From: Mytilus galloprovincialis
Taxonomy: Eukaryota > Mollusca > Bivalvia > Mytilida > Mytilidae
DNA length: 64,000 nucleotides
Assembly: GCF_965363235.1 (NCBI RefSeq)
Contig: NC_134843.1
Coordinates: forward strand, 88,631,795 to 88,695,794
Direction of reading: 5' to 3'
Of the stretch, positions 11,176 to 24,121 are shown piece by piece. The notes under the pieces were generated by a model. The model ran no database searches, was not told where the DNA came from, and saw only the letters and a program-made list of their open reading frames with translations. Positions within the stretch are counted from its first letter, which is position 1; the number at the start of each line of letters is the position of its first letter. A program made the translations under genes and the position numbers.

Positions 11176-12042
11176 CAGGGTTGGCAAAAACCCGGGTTTT
11201 ATGAGTATTGCCCAGCCCAGTGGGAAATACTGGGAAAACCCGGGTTTTACTGGGTTTTAGTGGGTAATACTGGGCAATACTGGGTAATATTAAATATTTG
11301 TCTGAATTTTAAAGAGGATTCAGTGATAAACACAAATGCAATACATTTAATAAGATATTTATACCCTATTTTGTTTGTTTAGCATTTGTCTAGATTGGCA
11401 ACTGTAAATAGAAAGCAAATAAATAATTTTTTTCAAATGAATATAGCTCCTATTAACATGATTAAGAATTAACAATTACATGTATTAAAGAAACATCACA
11501 TTCAGATAATGTATATGTACTGTCACTAATTAATAAGTAATTATTCAGACATGTCAGATTAGAACATAGATTTGTTTATGTAACAATAATCAGTCCTTTC
11601 AATTTTATAAGTGGCATGACCCTGTAGGGTGTTTATTTAGCAATATGAATGTATAGCAATTAAAATTAACAATTCACTTAAACACTGCAATAAAATGCAT
11701 TTTTTCAAAGTTTGGACTATTGAAACAATACTTGGTAATTAAAAGGTATCTTTAAATGTGCAAATCTTGTATTCTGCCTACATATAAAATTAATAGAGAA
11801 GAGAATGAAATTGAATTTTCTAGAAATGACTGTCAATGGTTATCTGTATAAAAAGTATATATTTGGCTGCTATACTATGAAACTATAACAAGTCTTTACT
11901 ATTTTGTGTTAAAATAAGCTTAAAAAATCATATTGCCCAGTAATGCCCACTATTACCCATTTCTGGGAGTATTGCCCAGCCCGGGAAAACCCGGGTTTTC
12001 CCGCCCGGGAATTCCCGGGTGGGTAATACTTTGCCAACCCTG
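11176..12042. mobile_element. hAT-type non-autonomous element, 867 bp
   Basis: The ends are perfect inverted repeats, CAGGGTTGGCAAA and TTTGCCAACCCTG. They are flanked by the same 8-bp sequence CTTTAAAG (11168-11175 and 12043-12050), a target-site duplication of hAT length; the duplicated site is itself a palindrome. The subterminal regions are rich in CCCGGG and 'actgggtaata'-like motifs in opposite orientations. No transposase frame is present. Confidence 0.9.
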
Positions 12043-12050
12043 CTTTAAAG

Positions 12051-13900
12051 GTGGCATTATTTTTATCTGTACATTTATTTATAAATGTTGGCAGATTTTT
12101 AATTAACATGGACAAAAAACAAATTATGGACAGTATATCAAATGCATGCAATTTTTTAAAAAAGATTTTTTTTGTTAATTTTCTCCTTACATGGTTTTGA
12201 TAGACATTTTTGAAAAGATTTGTTTTAAATCAATAATATTTTATCCTCCTAAATACTAGCAAATCATTTCAAATATCATGAATATATTTGACCTTTTAGA
12301 TTCAGAATATTTAAAATTGATAAAATTGTTAGAGATATTCATGAAATGTAGAATGGCAATACTAGATTTAAGTAATTTTTTAATGCAATATTCATACTAC
12401 TTTTTATTACTTTTATATTTGAGGACAAAGAAATTCAGAAAAATTGTGTTTATAAAAACAAATGGGACTTTATGATTTTTTAAAAATACTTGTTGATCTG
12501 TCTGTAGAAAACTACACTACATAATATGTACAAATCAACTCACCAACTCAGTAATTCTAAAAAAAAATATCACTTTTTGATTATTATTAAGACAAATGAA
12601 TCTTTAAAAGAAATTATGTGTGCTACTTTGTGATTTTGTCTTTTGTTTGTATGATATGTATATTATTAACTGTTTATTTTTTGTCTCTGACGTTGGATAA
12701 AACGGGTATTGTATTATTATTGTAGGCTTAATAGGCAAATATGCTTAAAAGCTGGTTTTAAAACCTGATTACCTCATATGCTATGATGTATATATATATA
12801 TTAGCTTAAGTTGTTTATATTACTTTTAAGCCTTTTGAAAATTGTTTTTCAGTCTGGTCTGTAATGATAATAAGATTGATTTTACCATGTTTACACATTT
12901 AGTTTTAATTTGTTTGGAAATATTTTATGAAAGAAGTTATATTAATTCCTTATCTAAAAATAATTAACTAGATTTTTAAAATTATAGAATTATAATAGTT
13001 TGAAATATTTTATATTATCATTACAAAGATGTGAAAGACAATTTTTAAAAGGCAATTTTTTTTGTTACTTGTAGACTTTAAAGAAGTTATGTTATTTACC
13101 GGTTGTTTATTTCTGTAAATCCATATTACGTTAATTTCTCAGGCAGCATATCATTTTCATAGATTTTTGCCTAGCAAAGAATGTCCTAATGCACAACACC
13201 ATTCAAGAAAGGCAATATAGTAACACAGTTACAAATTTTTGATGTTATTTTTGTTCCAAACTATGAGTTCATAGTTTGTTATACACATATAGGTCTGTGA
13301 GACCTTAATGGTTGTTCAAAACATTTGTGTTGGGCTCGCTGAAAGCGATAAAAAAAGAAAATCTATGCTTTTGAGAACAGTCAAATTGTTTGTTGTTATA
13401 AAATGTACAGTATAGAATAAGTACCTCTTATGCTTTCAAATATTAAGTTTGGAAGTCAAGTGTTTGCATTTATTATAAATTTTAATTTACCTCCGTAGGA
13501 GTTTTTATTTCCGCACATTTTGTGAAATCAAGTGCGTCTATAGCTTCATGGACATTTTCTGTCTAGAATTTTTTCATATTCATAAAAAAACCTAGTCATA
13601 TTTTGTTTATTTTTAAACAATTAACAATAATTTTTGTAATCACTGACAAATATATATTTAGATATACATAAACATTAAAATGGAAAAAAGGGAGAAATGA
13701 CATTTTTACGCTTTTAAAAACTATCACTATTGATCACTGCAGTTAAATTGTGAAAGATATCTATATTTATTTCTTCTGACTAAAAAGTCCATGCATTAAT
13801 TTGTGATAGAAAAATTAATAATGACCAAGTGTTGGACTACAAAGATCATCTTTACAGCTTGGTAAATGAGTAGTTGTAATTTTGTTTTGTTTGGGTTGCT
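12051..13900. other. AT-rich non-coding stretch
   Basis: I see no gene, RNA or clear repeat here. Poly-T/poly-A runs are common and a short TA repeat lies near 12789. Frames such as 12278-12475 are low-complexity. Confidence 0.5.
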
Positions 13901-13901
13901 G

Positions 13902-15430
13902 TCTCATTGGAGTATTCCCTACACCCCCTTACAATATACATGTAACTCAGAATAGATCATTAGAGTATTCCCTACACCCCCTTACACTATACATGTAACT
14001 CAGAATAGATCATTGGAGTATTCCCTACACCCCCTTACAATATACATGTAACTCAGAATAGATCATTGGAGTATTCCCTACACCCCTTACAATATACATG
14101 TAACTCGGAATAGATCATTGGAGTATTCCCTACACCCCCTTACAATATACATGTAACTCGGAATAGATCATTGGAGTATTCCCTACACCCCCTTACAATA
14201 TACATGTAACTCGGAATAGATCATTGGAGTATTCCCTACACCCCCTTACACTATACATGTAAGTCAGAATAGATCATTGGAGTATTCCCTACACCCCCTT
14301 ACAATATACATGTAACTCAGACTAGATCATTGGAGTATTCCCTACACCCCCTTACACTATACATGTAACTCAGAATAGATCATTGGAGTATTCCCTACAC
14401 CCCCTTACAATATACATGTAACTCAGACTAGATCATTGGAGTATTCCCTACACCCCCTTACACTATACATGTAACTTAGAATAGATCATTGGAGTATTCC
14501 CTACACCCCCTTACACTATACATGTAAGTCAGAATAGATCATTGGAGTATTCCCTACACCCCCTTACACTATACATGTAACTCAGAATAGATCATTGGAG
14601 TATTCCCTACACCCCCTTACACTATACATGTAACTTAGAATAGATCATTGGAGTATTCCCTACACCCCTTACAATATACATGTAACTCAGACTAGATCAT
14701 TGGAGTATTCCCTACACCCCCTTACACTATACATGTAACTCGGAATAGATCATTGGAGTATTCCCTACACCCCCTTACACTATACATGTAACTTAGAATA
14801 GATCATTGGAGTATTCCCTACACCCCTTACAATATACATGTAACTCAGACTAGATCATTGGAGTATTCCCTACACCCCCTTACAATATACATGTAACTTA
14901 GAATAGATCATTGGAGTATTCCTTACACTATACATGTAACTCGGAATAGATCATTGGAGTATTCCCTACACTCCCTTACAATATACATGTAACTCAGAAT
15001 AGATCATTGGAGTATTCCCTACACCCCCTTACACTATACATGTAACTCAGAATAGATCATTGGAGTATTCCCTACACCCCCTTACAATATACATGTAACT
15101 CAGAATAGATCATTGGAGTATTCCCTACACCCCCTAACAATATACATGTAACTCAGAATAGATCATTGGAGTATTCCCTACACCCCCTTACAATATACAT
15201 GTAAGTCAGAATAGATCATTGGAGTATTCCCTACACCCCCTTACACTATACATGTAACTCGGAATAGATCATTGGAGTATTCCCTACACCCCCTTACAAT
15301 ATACATGTAACTCAGAATAGATCATTGGAGTATTCCCTACACCCCCTTACAATATACATGTAAGTCAGAATAGATCATTGGAGTATTACCTACACCCCCT
15401 TACAATATACATGTAACTCAGAATAGATCA
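13902..15430. repeat. 53-bp minisatellite, about 29 units
   Basis: The unit begins 'ggagtattccctacaccccc' and ends 'agatcatt'; it includes 'tacatgtaa'. Units are very similar and differ mainly at 'acaatatac'/'acactatac' and at 'aactcag', 'aactcgg', 'aagtcag' or 'aacttag'. Some units have one C fewer, and one near 14910 has lost about nine bases. The array is bounded by unique AT-rich sequence on both sides. Confidence 0.97.
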
Positions 15431-15807
15431 TGGATAAACATAACATATTGAATAAAACCCTCCACCTCCTCTGTAAGTTATAAACTATATAAATCAGGTA
15501 ATAGCATATCCGTACCTCATTTGATGTGTCTCAGGAATAACAGTAAATCTTTTAACATCACTTCTTTGAAACATTTGTACCTCATTTTAGCTTATATATT
15601 ATATACATACAGTTATATATACAATTGTACATTATCTTATGTTTTAAGTAATATTACACAAGATAACAATCAGTAGAAATACCTCTAATATTGTACTCTC
15701 ATATGTCATCCTAACCCTTTTGTTATAAAAACCCCAAACATGCTTTATTTATCTCTTTCTCCTAAATGATCATCAAAAGTTCTGTCATTAAATGGTTCAG
15801 ATAATGG

Positions 15808-16014
15808 TTATCGTAATACTTTGGTTCCATCTCTTCTATAATTATAAAGATGTACTTCATAATCCAAGATTATTTTACTGAAAGTAGTTTTTCTAACCCC
15901 CATGGAATAAGTAAATGTTTTTCCACTAGGAAGATTTAGTATGCAGTATGGATTTTTTGAATATGGGTCATTAATTTTAAAATATTCATTTATAAAATTG
16001 AGTTCTTTCTTCAT
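15808..16014 (-). CDS. Unrecognised 68-codon frame
   Basis: This short frame has better amino-acid balance than most chance frames here, with a stretch GKTFTYSMGVRKTTFSK. The in-frame codon just upstream region holds a stop, so it would start at its own ATG unless it is an internal exon. No domain is recognised, there are no clear splice sites, and it sits between a minisatellite and a transposon. It may be a remnant of a gene or element, or chance. Confidence 0.15.
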   Translation of the reverse strand: MKKELNFINEYFKINDPYSKNPYCILNLPSGKTFTYSMGVRKTTFSKIILDYEVHLYNYRRDGTKVLR

Positions 16015-16099
16015 CTGTTATCACATTATTATCTATTTTTTATAATTGACTGTCCTCACCATCATAGATTTTCTTGTTTATCTGTGTTACTATGGAAAC

Positions 16100-17314
16100 C
16101 AGTGTTCTCCCCAGGATTTTTGGATAGCGCTGTGGTAAGCGTGTAATTTTCGACGATTCTCAGTAACTTTATCGCGGCGCGCGGTTTGTTTGTAATTTAT
16201 TTGTTATGTGTTTTTATTATATCATGCTGTTGATTTTTCCTCTTGTTATGATGTCCTTGTCATGCTCATGGAAGTTACAGTGTACCCATTAATGAGGCTT
16301 TGTTTGTTAACGACATGTTATTGTCTGGATATATAGAAGAAGAGGTTTTTTTTCTCCATGGCCTTGTAATTTCATATATTAAATCCTCATACTATCTATG
16401 TATACAACTGAAGGAGAAGTCTTTTTCCATGATGGATCTACACCAGACTGCCTGTGCCAAGATTTCTTAGCACCATCAGGTAATGTTGCAGAACATGTAG
16501 GACTAACAATTAAGTCATTATCAGTTTCTGTTTGGTTTTGTAACCAACTGTAGCAGTGTACTGTCAACCTTACGACGTTTGACAGGAATTTACATTTTTT
16601 TGCATAAAGATTTCTCATTTTTATGACCTAAACGTTTTATAATATTTAAATGGCTTCATCCAAGCTGGACATCGAGAAAGTAAATTTCTCAAGTCGTATC
16701 AGCTTGGGGTTTGTTTTTCTAATCATATCCTCTCAAAATTGTTATCAAATGGTAGAATTTCTGACTAAAAAATTATAATTTCGAATAGGAAATAAATAAA
16801 ACCTAACAGACTTGCTCATTTTCGGGGTTTGTATGGATAGTAAACCCGGCAAATAACTTGGAACAAACCCCTGTGTTTGATCGTTTTTAAAATCATCGTT
16901 TATTCAAAGTTCGTAAAACAAGTTTGTGAGTGACGTCGACAAATGCGGCCAATTCATTTCATCTCATTTCATTCATATATGCCTCTATATTTTCTTTAAA
17001 TTATAAAAATAGATGTCAATGTTGAAATCTTTGTTTATTTTGATCTGTCAAAACATCCATTTTGTAAAATTTATTAGACTGGTACCGCGGAGTTACTTTA
17101 ACACAACGGAAATAATTCATTCGAAAATTGTAAACCAGTCGATCACGTGATCCGAAGTGAAAAATAAGCGGGAAATTTGAAAAATTTGAAAAATACGAAA
17201 AAAAATATAGCGACGCGGTTGCGTTGGATAGCGACGCGGTCAGTGTAATAGGACAGCGGGGAATTGCAATAGCGCTGAAAAGCGCTGTGCTAAAACGGCC
17301 TGGGGAGAACACTG
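16100..17314. mobile_element. Inverted-repeat element (CAGTGTTCTCCCC ends), 1215 bp
   Basis: The left end CAGTGTTCTCCCCAGG is matched in inverted form at 17299-17314. Inside both ends are 'agcgct' motifs and 'gatagcg' repeats. A 5-bp direct repeat GAAAC flanks it (16095-16099, 17315-17319). There is no transposase frame; the short frames at 16379-16618 and 17016-17321 (-) have no recognisable domain. The end sequence and short duplication suggest a non-autonomous hAT-like element, but the superfamily is uncertain. Confidence 0.8.
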
Positions 17315-17319
17315 GAAAC

Positions 17320-18440
17320 ATAAATTAGTAGCCAATTTCTTATATTTGTACTGAATTGTGCTGAATTATATTTTTGCATATAATGCACAGATTTGTCAAA
17401 CAAATGGTCGTTTAACTTTTTTGACAGACGTTCTTTTGAATTTAATGTCATCCCAGTTTATTCATCAAATGAAGAAAAACCTAGTTGGAGTGCTTGCTTT
17501 TTTGCTAATTGTTTGTTTATATTAAAATACATGTAATGTGGAGTAGACATATTGATCAAGATGATTTAAATACTGGTTTGTTTTAACTCTGGTTTATTTT
17601 AATTCTACTAACTAAAATAATTTTATCAATTTTAGTAAATTTTACACATCTACTCTATGCTGTTTTTCTGATGAAATTTTTTCATACTCAAACATTGGGC
17701 ATTTCTTTAAAAAAAAAAAAGCATTATTATATTTAATATTTAATTAAATGTAGAGGTTACACGCATTGATGAAACTATTTTTCCACATATACATGTAACT
17801 TCCAACACATTTGTACATGAGGTAAACTTTGTGTTCTTTTAATTTTTATTCATTGTTTGAAAGATTTGTTATTGATAACATAAGAAATAAATCTGTAGTT
17901 TTATTACTCTCCTCACATCAAATTCTGTACACTTTTTATTTAAGTACAATTTAATGTATGAATTTATTTTGCCTTTTGAAGTTTAAAATGTTTCCTACGT
18001 TTTGTTCACTTCTTGAGACTTATCTGTTTCTTGTTCTTTTTTTATCCTCCTAAAGTATAAAAGAAATATAAATATATATATAAAAGTCTATGTATATGAT
18101 ATATACTTGTTTAATTTTAAGCTATTTGTTTTAAAAATGAAAACACTCTGTGCTTTTAACACTTTTTCTCATCTTGTGCCAGTAAACTTTGTCAACCAGT
18201 GCAATTGCCACATTAAAGTAGTACTTTGAAAAACGACTTTATTTTTATACACAAAAAAAGTATGTTGATAAATATTATATATTGATGTGTTTTGTATGCA
18301 TCATTGAGACAAAAAACTAAAATCCAAAGAGGAAAAATCAATACCGAAAATCCCCTCAGCCTGACCCACTGTTGTTCAATGAAGTAAGCTAACAATATAT
18401 GGAACATACAAATGGAAGATGAATATTTGTTGATTCTATA
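17320..18440. other. AT-rich non-coding stretch
   Basis: I see nothing beyond homopolymer runs and a TA-rich patch near 18070. Confidence 0.45.
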
Positions 18441-18444
18441 CAAT

Positions 18445-18705
18445 AGATATATAAGAAGATGTGGTATGAGTGCCAATGAGACAACTCTCAATCGAAGTCA
18501 CAAAGTCAATTTGTAAAAGTAAACCTTTATAGGTCAAAGTCCGGTCTTCAACACAGAGCTTTGGATCACATTCAACAGCAAGTTATATAGAGCCCCAAAA
18601 ATGACTTGTGTGAAACCATTCAAACAGGAAAACCAACGGTCTAATCTATTTAAAAAAAAAACAAGAAACACTTATGAACCACATTAACAAACGACAAAAC
18701 TGAAC
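18445..18705 (+). repeat. Mussel-type interspersed repeat A
   Basis: The copy opens with 'gaagatgtggtatgagtgcc' and includes 'aatgagacaactctcaatc' and 'aaccaacggtctaatc'. The same order of phrases is seen in the copy at 23803-24056. It is non-coding. Family identity is from memory of bivalve sequence. Confidence 0.65.
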
Positions 18706-19174
18706 GATGTTTGTATAGATAGTTATTTGCAGTTTCATAAAGATGCACTACAATTTTTATAAAGAAATGATGGCTTTGCCCATTATAAGTTTAATTATGT
18801 AAGAAATACATGTATAATTCACATATTTCCAAGAACTCAGACATAGTAACAAATACAAATGTGGACAAACGAAAAATTTCTGTAAGCAAAAAACCTGGGA
18901 ACTAATTGAAAAAAACCCGCAAGTTTGGACAGTCAATTACTTTTCATTAACATCATGAAAATGAAGCTGATACACGACACAATCAACATGATCATCGACA
19001 ATAAACTGACATATTGAGCAACACTTACCCGAGAAAACAATAACATGAACATGCAGTAAACAGTTTAATTTCTATCTCAGGACGGCAATGGCAATCTTTG
19101 GTCGTTATACTGGAAATATACAGGTATTTCATGTGGAAACACAAATATATCTCATACATGGGTGCAAAATGTTG

Positions 19175-19347
19175 GGGAGCTACCATTTGATTTTTATGGG
19201 GGGCTAGGATGAAATTTGAAAAAAATAGGCAGGACAGGAGTTTTGAGTAAAAAAAAAGGCAGGACAGAGATTACAGCTAAAAAAAAATGCAGGACAAAAT
19301 TTTTCATCCTAGCCCCCCCCCCCCATAAAAATCAAATGGTAGCTCCC
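19175..19347. mobile_element. Fold-back element, 173 bp
   Basis: Arms of about 38 bp are inverted copies. The left starts GGGAGCTACCATTTGA and the right ends with its complement; both continue through a G-run/C-run and 'aggatga'. The centre holds three near-repeats of 'ggcaggaca' separated by A-runs. No clear target duplication. The frame at 19216-19425 is an accident of this repeat. Confidence 0.8.
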
Positions 19348-19813
19348 TTAGTTGCTGATGTTTCATGTTCTCTTTTCTTCATGAAAAAAATTACCTGTGA
19401 TAATTGTAGTACCCATCATCTATGAGACAGGGTCCGTGTTATCTTTAACATACCGCATATGTTTGTTCCTCTGCAAGTCTAAAAAGATAATCTATAAGTC
19501 GTTTCATTGAATCTAAAGGAAAATTACACGGTTTGGTTCGATTTTCGTTATTGGTCGATTTGTCTTTCAAGTCTTTTGGTCCATGATTTTTTCAATACGT
19601 AAATATTTAGTGGTTTCAAACGAAGGGAAAACCTCTCATCTAAACGTAAATCTTAGATTGACAACATTTCCTCTAATGGATATCTTCGGCAAACGATTAT
19701 TATTCTTTGTTGTATGTGATCCAGTGGCAAATATTTCATGTATTTTCATGACGAAAACAAATTTACAATACTTGCATAAGTATGGTCCTGTAATACAGTA
19801 ATAGGGCCCACCT

Positions 19814-19950
19814 CAGTGGCGGATCCAGGGGGAGGGTGTGGGGTTGGAATCCCCTTTTTAGGACATTAATTTTGAATGTGAGCACATAGTTGAAACTCCC
19901 CTTTTTGGGGGTTGGGACACCCTTTTTTAAATTGGCTGGATCCGCCCCTG
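19814..19950. mobile_element. Short inverted-repeat element (CAGTGGCGGATCC family), 137 bp
   Basis: The left end CAGTGGCGGATCCAG faces the right end CTGGATCCGCCCCTG. Direct flanks CACCT/CGCCT match at 4 of 5 bases. Related copies lie at 46357-46478 and 59802-59944, all with 'ttggaa' and 'gttgggac' blocks in the interior. It is a non-autonomous DNA element. Confidence 0.8.
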
Positions 19951-19959
19951 CGCCTGGGG

Positions 19960-21420
19960 AATGAGGCTATTCTGGATAGGGTCAGAGATTTTGCTTTGTA
20001 AGCGACTGATCCCTAAGAGGATTGTTCGAAGAGTTCTAAAAGTTCAGAGAGCGTTACACGAGGCGTTGGATTTAACATCTACATTCTGACCGGACGTTGC
20101 TGTGTACTTGCACATCCCACACAGACGAAGGCAAATCCTACAACTACTAACTTTTAAATTCAGATAAAATTACCATCCGCTATAACTAGTGTATAAGACA
20201 ATAATACATATTCATATACATGTATATTAATCGCCGACGAACATCACAATTCAACAATCAATTATATTTATACGTTAATTCCTAGGCTAATTCAATACTT
20301 CAAAATATAACTACACTTTAGTCTGTTCACATGGCACTCAGTTTGACCTTCAAGTTCCATGTCTTTGCCTATCCTTAATCGATAAAACAAAGGACAAATC
20401 TTTTCATTTATTCGGAACCTGCTATTCTTTAGATTCAGATTTTAGATAATAACCATGATGTAACTTTGCTTTAATGTCCATACGGAGATAAAATTCCTTC
20501 AAGTGTCTTAGCGGGTATAGATACCCTTATTAGATCGACCACACGGACACTCCATGAGTATGACTGAGTAAGAAGTATTTGTTGAATTTTAAAAAAAAAT
20601 TGAAGTAAAAAATTAACATGTAATTCTACATGTTAGAATGCCTTTTATTTCCGACATGAGATGTACAGAAATCGAAAAATACTCATACGGCGGACATCAT
20701 GATGATTTGAATTTTAATGATTTTTACAACATCGATCATCGATCAATGCAGTTAATTTGTCATAATTTGAATGAAAATCTGACCTGAGCGTCCATATTTC
20801 ATTAAAAGCAGACACCAAATAAAGTTTTTAACCAAAAAAAAAAAAATGATAAATGATAAAAGTTCCTGGGATTTTATTTTCTTGTTGTTTTTTTAATATT
20901 TAACACTAGTTTGTGGGTATATGGCTATTTTACAGCATATTTAAGTACAGCCATTTTAAGAAAGATTGAGAATTATAGATTAAGATACATTCTTCCCCAA
21001 TACTAACGGCGTCCCCCGTTATGCAATAGATAAAACGACCATGCGCACAGCAAGGCGTAGTAATACAGAGTTAATATCTTCGCTAACCAATGGTATATTT
21101 CTGTTACGTAACATTTACACGCCCATTGTTACATAATGACATAGAAAATTTATTCGCCCGTAAATTATAATGTACAAACATTGACGTATAAAACCAAATT
21201 ACTCAGTACACATGGACTTGTATAATCGCTTTCTGAAATTAAAAGACAATTTCAATGTTATATTCTTAAATGTTCACAGCAGTATACATAGATAAAGTAA
21301 TTAAATTAAACGTTATATAATTAACTTAAACATTTGATTTCTTGTTTATCCTTATATTTATTTCGGTTTGGTATTTTAAAAGTAAGTCCTCAAAATCCAA
21401 GTATAAAAACATAATATATT
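19960..21420. other. Non-coding stretch
   Basis: No gene recognised. A small inverted repeat ('aacatgtaattctacatgtt') lies near 20616. Confidence 0.4.
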
Positions 21421-21424
21421 TACC

Positions 21425-21885
21425 ATGTCACTAATAAAATTGAGAATGGAAATGGGGAATGTGTCGAAGAGACAACAACCCGACCATAGAGAAGACAACA
21501 ACAGAAGGTCACCAACAGGTTTTCAATGCAGCGAGAAATTCCCGCACCCGAAGGCGTCCTTCAGCTGGCCCCCAAACAAATATATATATACTAGTTCAGT
21601 GATAATGAACGCCATACTAAACTCCAAATTGTACACAAGAAACTAAAATTAAAAATAATACAAGACTAACAAAGGCCAGAGGATCCTGACTTGGGACAGG
21701 CGCAAAAATGCGGCGGGGTTAAACATGTTTATGAGATCTCAACCCTCCCCCTATACATCTAGCCAAACTATATATCTACTAAGGACACAAAGAAGCCAGG
21801 TGCATGTGATATAATGGAAAAAAAACCTGATGAGATCTGGGAAACAGAAGAAAAACAAAGTGGAGAAAATCTCAAATAGCGGGAT
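21425..21885 (+). repeat. Mussel-type interspersed repeat B, split by a hAT-like insertion
   Basis: The segment starts 'ctaataaaattgagaatgg' and contains 'ggaatgtgtcgaagagacaa' and 'ctcaaccctccccctata'. Two inverted copies of the family lie at 50725-50865 and 57290-57612. The sequence resumes at 23129 beyond the insertion at 21886-23128. Its frames (21425-21646) encode nothing recognisable. Confidence 0.7.
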
Positions 21886-23128
21886 TAGTGTTGTTCCGAT
21901 GATCGGAATAAGTCGGAAATCAGTTGGTTGGGCCTAGCGATGTCGATAATCGATTGGGATTTTGTTCAATCGATTGTCGTTATTGTTTCCGGACTTTTAG
22001 CTTATCAACTTCCGGTCCGTTTGAGGTTTGCATTTTACATGCGCTGTCAAACAAATAATAACAAAAAATATCAGTCGATGACAATAACAATGTCAAACAT
22101 TCTATAATTAAAGACATAACCAATTTCCGTCTTTATAAACATGACAAAAGCATTGACTATTAATATATACAGATTGATGGAATGTTATTTAAAATAAATA
22201 ACTTTGTATGAAATACTTTTTCAATACCCGTACTTGTTACTTGAGAGCGTACATAAAATCATTCCGATTTTAGACAAAATAATTTCCTTGCTTCATTATA
22301 ACGTGTTGCAAATTGCCTTTTATTAATGTTTGATCCATTTGTAGCATCAACACGTCATATTTATTTCCAAATTGCTTGTCAAACATCGTTTATTTTTGTA
22401 AATTTTCCGAAATTTGTCCGCCATTTTAAAATATAAGAATCACGAATCGGATACGGTTCAACTATGTAATAATTCCGCATTCTTGCAATTATAAGTTCAG
22501 ACGTACAAATGACACAATTGACAGAAAAATAATGATCACAAAAGTGAAAAAAACGCATTCTACACGAATTAACAGACATTGGCTTAATCCCCTGTGTTAA
22601 CTGTATATAATTCAATGCAAATGCATTGTTTTATTTTTTTCTGTTAATTTTGAATTTCTTAAAGTTAAAAAGTTTAAATATCTTTTCTTAACTACAATCA
22701 TTCAAATGTTTAAACAGCTATGTTATTGAAATTTTAATGTGAGTTACACCATTGGACTTTAGAAATGTTAGTGTGACTGTTGGTAATTAATGTTGTAATT
22801 ATGAGATACAATATGTTCAATCTGAATCTGGATTCTAATTAATTCATTGTTTTAATTGCTAAATAAATAGTTATCAAAGGTACCAGGATTATAATTTAGT
22901 ATGCTAGAATATGAAAAGGAAACAAAAGATCAAATATGAATATATAAACTCTGCAATGATATGGAATATACACATTAGACATGTACAATGAGACTAAATG
23001 CATGATTTCATTTAAAAAAAAAAAGGGGCAATGTATTATGATGCGATTATAACCGATAGTCAGTTGGTTGCTGTCAACCGATTGTAATAGATAATCGGTT
23101 GGTAATTTCAACCGATTATCCAACACTA
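21886..23128. mobile_element. hAT-like non-autonomous element, 1243 bp
   Basis: The element begins TAGTGTTG and ends CAACACTA, with an exact 8-bp target duplication AGCGGGAT (21878-21885 and 23129-23136). Both subterminal regions are packed with short motifs such as 'aatcgatt', 'accgatta' and 'cagttggttg'. The interior has no transposase frame. It is inserted into repeat B. Confidence 0.9.
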
Positions 23129-23802
23129 AGCGGGATTTGGGAAATGAACACCGCGTAGTGTCACCCCCTTTTCACACACACATGAATACCGTCACATGAA
23201 TAACATATAATGACTGATACTCAAAGTTATTTTATAGACGTAATAATTTGGTACTTATAATTTTCTACGGAAGGGTATACAAGATCACTTCTTTCGTGAT
23301 TTCCGATACAAGGGATATAATGTACTAGGCCAGACAGGAAATTTCGACCGTGAATGTTATTAATCAATTAGGGTATACATATACACATGTTTTCCTAAAA
23401 TTGACTTCCTCTGTCATTTTCAAACAGTTTGAACTCCATAAAATTGTCAATATGTCTAATTCATAATCATTGTTTATAATATTACATATTAATATATGTA
23501 TAGTCATTATTTGCAATACTTATTATGTTTGACCAACTATGTCATTGATATACCATGAGCCTTAACCATTTATTTACCATTTATTGTTGATGAGTTTGTG
23601 CTAATAAAATATTTATTTGTATTTTTGTATACTCTTTAAAAAAACACACACATCTGAAGCGATGCTCTTTTGGTAGTGTACTCGAAGGTCCAAATCAAGC
23701 ACGGTTAACTTTTGACTTAAGACATAACAATGGCATTTTAAGCTTTTCGATATCAAAATGCTTTATTTTTATGCGACATGGGCTCCTACCACCTTATCAT
23801 AT

Positions 23803-24056
23803 ATAGATATAGGAAGATGTGGTTTAATAAACTGGTCCGCCGTTCTATCTATAGCTTCGCACCGTGTAGCGATAAGTGAACACAACAGGGGTCCAGTTTA
23901 GTTTAAGTGCTAATGAGACAACTCTCTATCCAAGTAACATTTTATAAAAGTAAAGTAAACCATTATAGGTCAATTGTGGCATCGCTGGACTACGCACATA
24001 TATCTTTTAATCAAATTCGAGTAGTAAAGTGAAAAGCTGAAACATACGACTAAAAC
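23803..24056 (+). repeat. Mussel-type interspersed repeat A with an internal insertion
   Basis: The copy shares 'ataggaagatgtgg', 'aatgagacaactctctatcc' and 'aaaccattataggtca' with the family. About 80 bp inside it (roughly 23824-23905) is not part of the copy at 18445 and is bounded by 'aaactggtcc' and 'ggtccagttta', which suggests a small secondary insertion. Confidence 0.5.
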
Positions 24057-24065
24057 ACGTTAAAC

Positions 24066-24121
24066 CAATCTAATTAAAATGTAGTATAACAAAATCAGAG
24101 ATCTATATTTTAATTAGATTG
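24066..24121. mobile_element. 56-bp palindromic mini-element (CAATCTAATTAAAA ends)
   Basis: The ends CAATCTAATTAAAAT and its complement enclose about 26 bp. The flanks ACGTTAAAC (24057-24065) and GCTTTAAAC (24122-24130) match at 7 of 9 bases, as expected for an aged 9-bp target duplication. The same 14-base end occurs in the perfect palindrome at 50539-50638. Confidence 0.65.

Noticed and set aside
12770-12776. TACCTCA as a further let-7 site for TRIM71
   Set aside because: It is only a 7mer-A1 match and lies beyond a transposon, 4.7 kb after the stop, unlikely to be in the transcript.
13902-15430. CRISPR-like regular array
   Set aside because: Whole units repeat with no unique spacers, and the window is animal DNA. 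It is a minisatellite.
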